From: Candidatus Dojkabacteria bacterium UBA2222 | GTDB lineage: Bacteria > Patescibacteriota > Dojkabacteria > SC72 | Direction of reading: 5' to 3' | Length of the DNA stretch: 5,886 nt | Assembly (NCBI GenBank): GCA_002328465.1 | Contig: DCUE01000001.1 | Coordinates: 1-5,886 of the forward strand | Shown: positions 1 through 5,886 of the stretch, one piece after another | Numbering within the stretch: position 1 is the first letter of the stretch | How the letters are laid out: each line of letters starts with the position of its first letter | Position numbers and translations under genes: made by a program | The notes under the pieces: model-generated | Seen by the model: only the letters and a program-made list of their open reading frames with translations | Databases searched by the model: none | Told to the model about the DNA's origin: nothing

Positions 1-2257
1 GCACAGATGTTAAGAGATCATCTCTTACTATTCTTTCTGAAATGACAACAGCATCTTCATAGTTATAGCCCTCATAGAACATTAATGCTGCTCTAAGATT
101 TATTCCAATTGCCAATTCTCCTCCAATACATGTTGGTCCATCTATTAATACATCACCTTTATGAAATTTATTACCTTTCTCTACAGCTGGTCTTTGAGTG
201 AATGACGTATTGTCATTTGTTCTATAGAAACTTACTAAGTTGTAATCTTGTATTCCCTCTTTTTTGTAATTCACCGTTACTCTCTTTGCATCAACATACA
301 TAACTTCTCCATCATCTTTTGCAAAGATACACCAGTTAGATTGCCTTGCTACAATTTCTTCAACACCTGTTCCTATCAATGGTGCTTCCTGTTTTACTAA
401 AGGGACCCCTTGTCTCTGCATATTTGCTCCAGCTAAAGCTCTCATAGCTTCATCATGAGAAACAAATGGTATTAATGCCATTCCTAAACCTGCCTGTTGA
501 TATGTAAGAACATCTACATGATCAACTAAGTTAACATCTTCCAAAATGAAATCTCCTGCATGTCTTACAGGAACCAATAGTTCAAGTATATTATTGTGCT
601 CATCTGTATTAACAGAAGGGATACTAATATATTTATCCTCTTCGTCTAATGCATCGAAGTAGTCAACATCTTCTGAGATAAATGGTTTAACTTTTACTAC
701 TTTCATATCTTTCTTTGCAGATATCTTTTCAGCTATCTCTTTTGTAATGAAGGTTCCATTCTTTGCAACTCCCTTTATATCTTCATCAAGTATTCTGTTT
801 ATAATTTCACTCTTTGAATTTTTTAACTCTTTCTTTACTCTTCTGTATGGAGATTCTAAGAATCCATATTCATTTACTCTCGCAAGAATGGATAGCTGTG
901 TTACAACACCAATATTTGCACTCTCTGGACTTGTTACTGGGTCAAATTTTGCATACTGAGAGTTATGTACTTCTCTAATAGAGAAGGTAGCTCTCTCTTT
1001 AACAATACCACCAGGTCCAGCAGCAGTAACCTTCCTCTTGTTCTCCAACTCTGCCAAAATATTTGTCTGATCCATGAATGTAGATAGCTGGTTTGCACCA
1101 AAGAAAGATTGTATAGAAGCTGCTATTGGTTTTGTACCAACTAACATAGATGGTGTAACCTTTGCATCTTGACCATACAAACTCATTTTATCTTTAATAT
1201 TCTTCTCTAGTCTTCTAATTCCAGCAAGTAGCTGTCTCTCTAATACTTCTCCAACACTCCTAATCCTTCTATTAAACAAATGGTCTATATCATCAGGAGC
1301 TTCAATTCCATTATTTATCCTAATTAATTTCTTCACTATTTGAATCATATCCTCAGGATACAAAACTGCCTCATCAGGATTGTTAACATCATATGAAGTT
1401 CCTAATTTTCTATTTAACTGGTATCTACCAATCTTTCCTAAATCAAATTTTCTCTTGCTAAAGAAATTACTCTTTATATATTTCTCGGCACTCTCTAATG
1501 TAACAGACTCATCTGGTCTTAACTTGTTGTATATACTAATAACGGCATCCTCTTTGCTCTTTGTAAAATCTCTGGCTAAAGTTGCCTCTATATATTTATA
1601 CTCTTCATGAGTATCTACATCTTTGAAGAGCTTTAAAATCTCTTGATCACTCTCATAGCCTAATACTCTTAGAAATTCTGTAACCAATACTCTTGGTCTC
1701 TTTGGTAATATTCTCATAGAGATAACATTGTATTTGTTTGTCTCTATTTCATACCAAGGGCCTCTACCAGGCATAAGTCTGGCTTTGTACAAAGCTCTGT
1801 ATGGAAGAGCCTCTGCTTCCTCAAAAAGCACACCTTCAGCTCTAACTATCTGATGTGTAACAACTCTTCTTACACCATTAACAACAAAAGCTCCATCATC
1901 TGTCATCATTGGTAAATCTGCAACAAAAATTTCCTGCTCTTTTATCTCTCCTGTCTTGTTGTTTAATAACTGAACTGTTGCATATACAGGGATCTCATAT
2001 GAAAGACCTTTTGCCAAAGCCTCTTCTATCCCTCTGTAGGGTTCTCCATACCTAAAAGATTTAAATTCCAAAGTCCACATTCTTTCCATTGTGTCCTTAA
2101 CTGGATTTATCTCTTCGAAGAGTCTTAGAAAACCACCTTGGTAAAAATCATTAAATGAAGTCTTTTGAGCTTCTATTAGACTTGGAATCTCAAATGAAGA
2201 AGAGAATCCTTTTCCTAGATTGAGTCTAGAAGCTCTGTTTCGCTTGGGTTCTATCAT
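1..2257 (-). CDS. rpoB: DNA-directed RNA polymerase subunit beta, N-terminal 752 residues (3' end beyond window)
   Basis: Beta is one of the two large catalytic subunits of RNA polymerase. The frame is open from ATG at 2257 to the left edge and matches beta throughout. Landmarks are MIEPKRN at the start, the beta lobe with LPMMTDDGAFVVNG and Q136 (E. coli Q148), DIDHLFNRRIRSVGE, the rifampicin region around GANQLSTFMDQ (387-397), fork loop 2 with AGPGGIVKERA (413-423), ALIPF and GANMQRQ, and FYEGYNYEDAVVISER near the edge. Residue n+120 gives E. coli numbering in the rifampicin region. The protein is shorter than E. coli beta up to this point, consistent with lacking the enterobacterial insertion in the lobe. 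The start is fixed by an in-frame TAA seven codons upstream with no other ATG, GTG or TTG between. No Shine-Dalgarno sequence precedes it. rplJ and rplL, the usual upstream neighbours, are absent; the gene diverges from ftsK. rpoC probably follows outside the window (inference). Several drug-pocket and TPEG-motif residues are unusual (see findings). Confidence 0.98.
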   Translation of the reverse strand, partial: MIEPKRNRASRLNLGKGFSSSFEIPSLIEAQKTSFNDFYQGGFLRLFEEINPVKDTMERMWTLEFKSFRYGEPYRGIEEALAKGLSYEIPVYATVQLLNNKTGEIKEQEIFVADLPMMTDDGAFVVNGVRRVVTHQIVRAEGVLFEEAEALPYRALYKARLMPGRGPWYEIETNKYNVISMRILPKRPRVLVTEFLRVLGYESDQEILKLFKDVDTHEEYKYIEATLARDFTKSKEDAVISIYNKLRPDESVTLESAEKYIKSNFFSKRKFDLGKIGRYQLNRKLGTSYDVNNPDEAVLYPEDMIQIVKKLIRINNGIEAPDDIDHLFNRRIRSVGEVLERQLLAGIRRLEKNIKDKMSLYGQDAKVTPSMLVGTKPIAASIQSFFGANQLSTFMDQTNILAELENKRKVTAAGPGGIVKERATFSIREVHNSQYAKFDPVTSPESANIGVVTQLSILARVNEYGFLESPYRRVKKELKNSKSEIINRILDEDIKGVAKNGTFITKEIAEKISAKKDMKVVKVKPFISEDVDYFDALDEEDKYISIPSVNTDEHNNILELLVPVRHAGDFILEDVNLVDHVDVLTYQQAGLGMALIPFVSHDEAMRALAGANMQRQGVPLVKQEAPLIGTGVEEIVARQSNWCIFAKDDGEVMYVDAKRVTVNYKKEGIQDYNLVSFYRTNDNTSFTQRPAVEKGNKFHKGDVLIDGPTCIGGELAIGINLRAALMFYEGYNYEDAVVISERIVRDDLLTSV

Positions 2258-2267
2258 AGAACAGTGA

Positions 2268-2295
2268 TTTATAGGTTATAAATTACATCCAACAA
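2268..2295 (-). promoter_or_regulatory. candidate rpoB promoter
   Basis: On the minus strand, TTGTTG (2295-2290) lies 16 bp before TATAAA (2273-2268). The -10 box matches consensus at 5 of 6 bases and the -35 at 3 of 6. The -10 ends 10 bp before the rpoB ATG, so transcription would begin about 4 bases before the start codon, giving a near-leaderless mRNA. A second -10-like TATTAT at 2305-2300 is possible but has no good -35. The region is AT-rich, so chance matches are likely; the call rests mostly on position. Confidence 0.4.
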
Positions 2296-2348
2296 AGCGA
2301 TAATACCCAAACCACTCTTAATAAATGATTTAGGAAAACTGTAAAACC

Positions 2349-2362
2349 GCTTTAATTAAAGC
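2349..2362. repeat. perfect 14-bp palindrome, possible operator
   Basis: GCTTTAATTAAAGC is its own reverse complement. It sits in the rpoB-ftsK intergenic region, about 53 bp upstream of the candidate rpoB -35 box. With no unpaired loop and no T-run after it on either strand, it does not look like a terminator. A binding site for a dimeric regulator is possible, but no second copy is seen in the window, and in such AT-rich DNA the core TTTAATTAAA is not improbable. Confidence 0.3.
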
Positions 2363-2433
2363 AAAAATTAGGTAACTCTGGCGAGTTTATCACATTTGAG
2401 CTATATAGTCAAAGGGTTTTTCAACATTTTGCA

Positions 2434-2452
2434 ATCCTTTTGTATAAAGGAT
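2434..2452. repeat. inverted repeat (7-bp arms, 5-bp spacer) upstream of ftsK
   Basis: ATCCTTT (2434-2440) and AAAGGAT (2446-2452) are exact reverse complements separated by TGTAT. The repeat lies 21 bp before the candidate ftsK -35 box. There is no T-run on either side, so it is not a standard terminator. It could be an operator. The right arm, AAAGGA, also resembles a Shine-Dalgarno sequence 6 bases before a very short frame at 2458-2505. Confidence 0.35.
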
Positions 2453-2472
2453 AATATATGAGTGGAAAATCT

Positions 2473-2501
2473 TTGTCAAAAGATATATATTCCTCTAATA
2501 T
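2473..2501 (+). promoter_or_regulatory. candidate ftsK promoter
   Basis: TTGTCA (2473-2478, 5 of 6 matches to the -35 consensus) is followed after 17 bp by TAATAT (2496-2501, 4 of 6). The predicted transcription start is near 2508, leaving a leader of about 9 bases before the ATG at 2517. TATAGT at 2501-2506 and TATATA at 2506-2511 are alternative -10 boxes in the same TA-rich run. There is no Shine-Dalgarno sequence between this site and the ATG. This would be the main promoter of the ftsK-rodZ-dnaG unit. Confidence 0.4.
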
Positions 2502-2516
2502 ATAGTATATATAAAC

Positions 2517-4721
2517 ATGCCCAGAAAGAAGAAGAAAGAAAAAATCAATATTAAGAGTTCTGAGACCAAAATATTTTTTGGTTTAGTATTCCTTGTCCTT
2601 GGTATTGCCTTAATGCTAACGCCATTTGTTAAGGATCAAGCTACAATTTTTGTTTACATATCTTCTCTATTAGGATGGCCAGCAATGGTATGGGGAGTTG
2701 CAATAACCGCCCTTTCAATTAACCTTCTTACACAAGGAAAGAATTTCAACAAGAGCTCCCAAATTATTGGTTTCCTTACCCTTTCGGTATCACTGAATAC
2801 TCTTCTTACATTCTGGGTACCCGTAGATGCCCTCGAAGATACCAATACCTTACAAAAAGCAGGTGGTACTTTAGGAAAAATATTGCATATTGCCCTAAAC
2901 GACACAATGGGAGATATTTTAGAGCTCATTATTCTATTAATTGTATTAATAGTTGCTTTTTCAATGATTACTGGAATAGAAATTAAACAGATTGCAGAGG
3001 TAATTAGCCAACTCTTTAGCAAAGTTAGTATCAAGGATTTACAGGGTAAGATTGGTGGAATATCAGATAACGAGAAGATGATAATAAGTGAAAATGATGA
3101 TACTGATTTAGGAGTAGGACAGGAAGAACAGCTTCATATACAGGAGAGTTTGAATCCTATAGAAGAAAGACCTCTAATGCAGCAGGCAAGACCAGTCCCT
3201 ATTGAACCTAATGTAATAGATAACAATAAGAGTCAGGATATTGATACCGCCCCTGCTAAACCAAAATATCTTGAATGGAAGTATCCAAGTATAGATAGAT
3301 TACAGGAGCCTACTAAGACAGAGCAACCCAAAGATGCATATAAAAATGAGGCTAAAGTAATAGAAAGTGTATTAAGAAGCTTCAAAATCCCTGCGAAAGT
3401 AGTTGAAGTTACAATCGGACCAACAGTTGTAAGATATGCTCTCGCAATACCGGCAGGAGTTGCGGTAAATAGGGTGAAAAGACAAAGTAATGATATAGAG
3501 GTGGCACTTAGAGTAACAAGGGGAATGATGAGAATAGAGGCACCAATACCAGGAACATCATATATAGGTATAGAGATACCGAACAAGAGTCCAAACTATG
3601 TATATATGAAAGAGATGGCTAGGAAGCTACTTTCTGAGGCTGATAAATATGAATTACCTTTAATTCTTGGAAGAGATATTGCTGGTAAACCAGAAATCAG
3701 GGATTTGGTTAATATGCCCCATCTGTTAGTAGCTGGTATGACTAGATCCGGTAAATCTATAGGTATCAACTCCATACTTGGGGGGTTACTTCTCACTAAG
3801 ACACCAGACGAATTGAGACTCCTTCTGGTAGATCCTAAAATGGTTGAGATGGAAGCATATAACGGGATTCCTCACTTACTTACACCAGTAATAAATGATA
3901 TGGAATTGGTTGTAAATGCACTCCAGTGGACAATTACTGAAATGATGAAGAGATATAGGATGTTAAAACAGGTTCTATCTAAAAATATTGTCCAATACAA
4001 TCAGAAAATGGGGTATCCTGCTATGCCATACCTAATAGTAGTCATTGATGAAATGGCAGACTTAATGCTTGTTGCTGGTCCAGATGTTGAGACTAAAATA
4101 CAAAGAATTGCACAAATGGGAAGAGCTGTTGGTATCCATTTAGTTCTTGCTACACAGAAACCAGTTGTTACTGTAATAACTGGATTAATCAAATCAAATA
4201 TATCGGGAAGAATAGCATATGCAGTACCATCTGCAATGGATTCTAGGGTAATCCTTGACCAAACAGGAGCAGAAAATCTACTTGGTAACGGAGATATGTT
4301 GTATAAAGATCAAACTATGTCTAAACCTGTAAGAATACAAGGCTGTTTCATTTCCACAGAAGACACTATGGATATTATTGATCAGATAAAATCCCAAACA
4401 ATCGAGGAAGAAGAGGGAGAAGAAAAATTAGATATTATGACTACTGTAAGCGCAAAAGGAGGTGCCAATGGTATATCTGATGAAAGAGAACCTGAATTCC
4501 CACAAGCATTACAGATTGTAATATCAGAAGGTAAAGCATCTGCCTCGTTGCTTCAAAGAAGAATGAGTATTGGGTATAACAAGGCAGCAAGGCTAATTGA
4601 ACAACTAGAGAAAGCTGGTGCCATTGCTAAACAAGATGGAGTGAAACCAAGGGAAGTTCTAGTATCCTCTGCCTCTGAGATTCTAGGCTCTTCCTCAGAC
4701 GATATGTCAGAAGAGTTCTAG
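2517..4721 (+). CDS. ftsK: FtsK/SpoIIIE family DNA translocase
   Basis: This membrane-anchored hexameric ATPase pumps double-stranded DNA and clears chromosome DNA from the closing division septum. At 734 residues it is close to SpoIIIE and much shorter than E. coli FtsK. A lysine-rich N-terminus (residues 3-9) is followed by four predicted membrane helices at about 18-37, 45-72, 82-104 and 134-154, with basic loops on the cytoplasmic side. A charged linker spans about 155-270. The alpha domain (about 275-385) contains RIEAPIPG and GIEIPNK. The motor has Walker A GMTRSGKS (407-414), LLLVDPKMVEM (435-445), NGIPHLLTPV and Walker B VVIDEMADLM (508-517; D511, E512), then TQKPVVTVITG (546-556) and GNGDMLY. 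An acidic stretch (630-636) leads to the winged-helix gamma domain (about 658-718) with EGKASASLLQRR and YNKAARLI, which in the family reads oriented DNA motifs. The start lacks a Shine-Dalgarno sequence. rodZ follows after 19 bp with no terminator between. Confidence 0.97.
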   Translation: MPRKKKKEKINIKSSETKIFFGLVFLVLGIALMLTPFVKDQATIFVYISSLLGWPAMVWGVAITALSINLLTQGKNFNKSSQIIGFLTLSVSLNTLLTFWVPVDALEDTNTLQKAGGTLGKILHIALNDTMGDILELIILLIVLIVAFSMITGIEIKQIAEVISQLFSKVSIKDLQGKIGGISDNEKMIISENDDTDLGVGQEEQLHIQESLNPIEERPLMQQARPVPIEPNVIDNNKSQDIDTAPAKPKYLEWKYPSIDRLQEPTKTEQPKDAYKNEAKVIESVLRSFKIPAKVVEVTIGPTVVRYALAIPAGVAVNRVKRQSNDIEVALRVTRGMMRIEAPIPGTSYIGIEIPNKSPNYVYMKEMARKLLSEADKYELPLILGRDIAGKPEIRDLVNMPHLLVAGMTRSGKSIGINSILGGLLLTKTPDELRLLLVDPKMVEMEAYNGIPHLLTPVINDMELVVNALQWTITEMMKRYRMLKQVLSKNIVQYNQKMGYPAMPYLIVVIDEMADLMLVAGPDVETKIQRIAQMGRAVGIHLVLATQKPVVTVITGLIKSNISGRIAYAVPSAMDSRVILDQTGAENLLGNGDMLYKDQTMSKPVRIQGCFISTEDTMDIIDQIKSQTIEEEEGEEKLDIMTTVSAKGGANGISDEREPEFPQALQIVISEGKASASLLQRRMSIGYNKAARLIEQLEKAGAIAKQDGVKPREVLVSSASEILGSSSDDMSEEF

Positions 4722-4724
4722 GTT

Positions 4725-4733
4725 TGATATACT
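4725..4733 (+). promoter_or_regulatory. extended -10 promoter for rodZ, probably leaderless
   Basis: TGATATACT is an extended -10 element (TGn plus TATACT, 5 of 6 bases). It begins just after the ftsK stop codon and ends 7 bp before the rodZ ATG, which places the expected transcription start at about 4740-4741, on the start codon itself. No strong -35 is present; ATGTCA at 4704-4709, 18 bp upstream, matches 4 of 6. No Shine-Dalgarno sequence lies at a usable distance before the ATG. Confidence 0.5.
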
Positions 4734-4740
4734 CCATAAT

Positions 4741-5670
4741 ATGATAACCGCTGGAGAAGTAATAAAAAACAAGAGAGAATCTCTTGGAAAGAATCTTCAA
4801 ACTGTGTCTATTGACACAAAGATTCAATTAAGATTCCTGGAATATATTGAAGATAATCAATTTGAAAAATTTGATTCTGATATCTTTGCTTCTGGATTTT
4901 TGAAGATATATTCAAAATATCTCGGGTTAGATGTTGAAAAAATCCTTGCCCTTTATAGAAGAAGCAACCAACCACATAAAAAAATCTCTAAGAAAAGCAA
5001 AAAGAAGATTAAAAGAGAGGGAATCAAAATATCACCTAAAACTATTGGTATATTAACACTTATCCTCTTCCTAGTTTCAATAATTGGATATGTTGGATAT
5101 CAGATATATAAGTTTCAGAAACCCCCACTTCTAACAGTATCACAACCTGTAAATGAATATGTTTCAAGAGAAGGAATAATTACAATAAAAGGAACTACAG
5201 AACCCTCTACACTTGTAGAGATAAATGGTACACAGATAGCTGTTGAAGAATCTGGTTCCTTCGAGAATAATTTTGAATTAAAAGAGGGAGTAAATACACT
5301 TTCTTTTAAAGCTTGGAAAGAATCTAATTCCAAATTACGAACCACTGTTACATTAAAAGTTATATATTCTCCAGAAGAAGAAACAGAATCGCAGGAAGAA
5401 ACTAAAGAGTTTTTACTCACTCTTACAGTATCTCAATCTCCCTCTTGGATAAAGCTAGATATCGATGGAGAGAGTAAAATTTCTCAAGTGCTACAACCTA
5501 ACACACAGCACGAATATACTGTATTGAAGGGATTTTCCCTAGTAACTGGGAGAGTACAAAATACTAAGATTGAAATTAATGGAGAGGAGTTAGAAATCTC
5601 TTCCTCAAGCACCAGTGGTATTGGACAGCTTACGTGTGAAATTGTAAATAACGAATTAAAGTGCGAATAG
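4741..5670 (+). CDS. rodZ: RodZ-type membrane protein: HTH, one TM helix, Ig-like domain, DUF4115
   Basis: RodZ proteins bind the MreB cytoskeleton through a cytoplasmic helix-turn-helix domain and help keep rod shape; whether this cell has MreB cannot be seen here. The 309 residues show an HTH_25/XRE-like domain (about 1-73; TKIQLRFLEYIEDNQFEKF, then ASGFLKIYSKYLGLD), a lysine-rich segment (80-97), one membrane helix (about 101-121), and an outer part. The outer part has an Ig-like or glucodextranase-B-like beta domain (about 128-209; LTVSQPVNEY, GTTEPSTLVEINGTQ, GVNTLSFKAW), an acidic linker (211-222), and a C-terminal DUF4115-like domain (about 224-287; LTLTVSQSPSWIKLDIDG, LQPNTQHEYT, IEINGEELEI). 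A short tail ends with the protein's only two cysteines, C299 and C308. The N-in topology fits the basic stretch before the helix. The ftsK-rodZ neighbourhood recalls the spoIIIE-ymfM region of Bacillus. The family call is firm; the role in shape is inferred from the family. Confidence 0.87.
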   Translation: MITAGEVIKNKRESLGKNLQTVSIDTKIQLRFLEYIEDNQFEKFDSDIFASGFLKIYSKYLGLDVEKILALYRRSNQPHKKISKKSKKKIKREGIKISPKTIGILTLILFLVSIIGYVGYQIYKFQKPPLLTVSQPVNEYVSREGIITIKGTTEPSTLVEINGTQIAVEESGSFENNFELKEGVNTLSFKAWKESNSKLRTTVTLKVIYSPEEETESQEETKEFLLTLTVSQSPSWIKLDIDGESKISQVLQPNTQHEYTVLKGFSLVTGRVQNTKIEINGEELEISSSSTSGIGQLTCEIVNNELKCE

Positions 5671-5681
5671 ATTGCGGAAAT

Positions 5682-5690
5682 TGGTATAAT
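5682..5690 (+). promoter_or_regulatory. consensus extended -10 promoter for dnaG, probably leaderless
   Basis: TGGTATAAT is a perfect extended -10 element (TGn plus TATAAT) in the 25-bp gap after rodZ. It ends 5 bp before the dnaG ATG at 5696, so the expected transcription start falls on the start codon. No recognisable -35 box lies 16-18 bp upstream, as is common for extended -10 promoters, and no Shine-Dalgarno sequence is present. It suggests dnaG can be transcribed independently of the upstream genes. Confidence 0.6.
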
Positions 5691-5695
5691 TAGTA

Positions 5696-5886
5696 ATGGA
5701 TTCATCAAGAGATCAAATTGAAGAGATAAGAAACAGGTTAGATATTGTTGATATTGTTGGAAAGTATGTTCAATTAAAACAGGCAGGGAAGAACCATTCT
5801 GGGAGATGTCCTTTCCATGTTGAGAAAACTCCTTCCTTTATTGTCAGTCCAGAACTTCAGAGATATAAATGCTTTGGTTGTGGTGA
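5696..5886 (+). CDS. dnaG: DNA primase, N-terminal 63 residues (3' end beyond window)
   Basis: DnaG makes the short RNA primers for chromosome replication, working with the replicative helicase at the fork. The visible part is the N-terminal zinc-binding (CHC2) domain. It opens with RDQIEEIRNRLDIVDIVGKY, as in other primases, then has RCPFHVEKTPSFIVSPE and YKCFGCG. The zinc ligands C38, H41, C59 and C62 are all present. The TOPRIM catalytic core and helicase-binding domain lie beyond the right edge. The ATG at 5696 gives the family's usual N-terminal length. It follows rodZ by 25 bp with no terminator, and a consensus extended -10 box sits immediately upstream. In many bacteria dnaG is followed by the main sigma factor gene rpoD; that cannot be tested here. 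Confidence 0.96.
   Translation, partial: MDSSRDQIEEIRNRLDIVDIVGKYVQLKQAGKNHSGRCPFHVEKTPSFIVSPELQRYKCFGCG

Noticed and set aside
747..1610. Plus-strand open frames at 747-959 and 1380-1610
   Set aside because: Both lie antisense inside rpoB, have no recognisable domain, and are low-complexity F/L/S-rich products of the opposite strand of a conserved gene.
2387..2395. DnaA-box-like TTATCACAT in the intergenic region
   Set aside because: It lacks the central C of TTATCCACA, occurs once, and has no cluster of similar boxes, so there is no support for a replication origin.
2496..2515. TA-rich run before ftsK as a tandem repeat
   Set aside because: It is an imperfect TATA-rich stretch better explained by the promoter -10 region and overall AT bias.
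2539..2544. A6 run early in ftsK as a possible slippage site
   Set aside because: The run simply encodes part of the lysine-rich N-terminus, the frame continues intact for 734 residues, and no useful alternative frame follows.
2654..5708. Minus-strand open frames opposite ftsK and rodZ (2654-3034, 3233-3586, 3596-3796, 4001-4192, 4627-4827, 5115-5420, 5484-5708)
   Set aside because: They mirror well-supported genes on the plus strand, match no family I recognise, and have no start signals.
5736..5755. Direct repeat of GATATTGTT in dnaG
   Set aside because: It encodes DIVDIV, which matches the normal DIVDV-type motif at the start of primases; it is coding constraint, not a repeat element.

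Overview
The window holds four protein genes of an AT-rich bacterium, all of them core information-processing or cell-division genes. Minus strand, positions 1-2257: the N-terminal part (752 residues) of the RNA polymerase beta subunit (rpoB), cut by the left edge. Plus strand: a complete FtsK/SpoIIIE DNA translocase (2517-4721), a complete RodZ-type membrane protein (4741-5670), and the first 63 codons of DNA primase (dnaG, from 5696), cut by the right edge. No mobile element, CRISPR array, tRNA or rRNA is visible, and nothing here looks like an undescribed defence or accessory system. The interest lies in how far some very conserved motifs have drifted and in how the genes start.

Organism (inference): low GC, heavy use of AGA/AGG and ATA codons, no in-frame TGA (so the standard code fits), an RpoB with an unusual TSPESANIG in place of the near-universal TPEGPNIG, rpoB divergent from ftsK instead of downstream of rplJ-rplL, and a RodZ with an inserted Ig-like domain. 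Together these suggest a divergent lineage such as the Candidate Phyla Radiation (Patescibacteria, possibly Microgenomates-like). I could not run a phylogeny, so this placement is tentative.

Layout: rpoB and ftsK diverge from a 259-bp intergenic region that carries a plausible promoter for each, a 14-bp perfect palindrome and a 7-bp-stem inverted repeat. ftsK, rodZ and dnaG are co-directional with gaps of 19 and 25 bp and no terminator between them, so they probably form one transcription unit. However, rodZ and dnaG each also have an extended -10 box (TGnTATAMT-like) placed 5-7 bp before the ATG, none of the four starts has a Shine-Dalgarno sequence, and the predicted transcription starts fall at or within about 10 bases of the ATG. 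The locus therefore looks built for leaderless or near-leaderless translation.

How the genes fit together: FtsK moves chromosome DNA through the division site, RodZ links the cytoskeleton to envelope synthesis, and DnaG primes replication, so the plus-strand unit joins division, cell shape and replication. The RpoB rifampicin pocket carries several substitutions at positions where mutations give resistance, which predicts natural rifamycin resistance.
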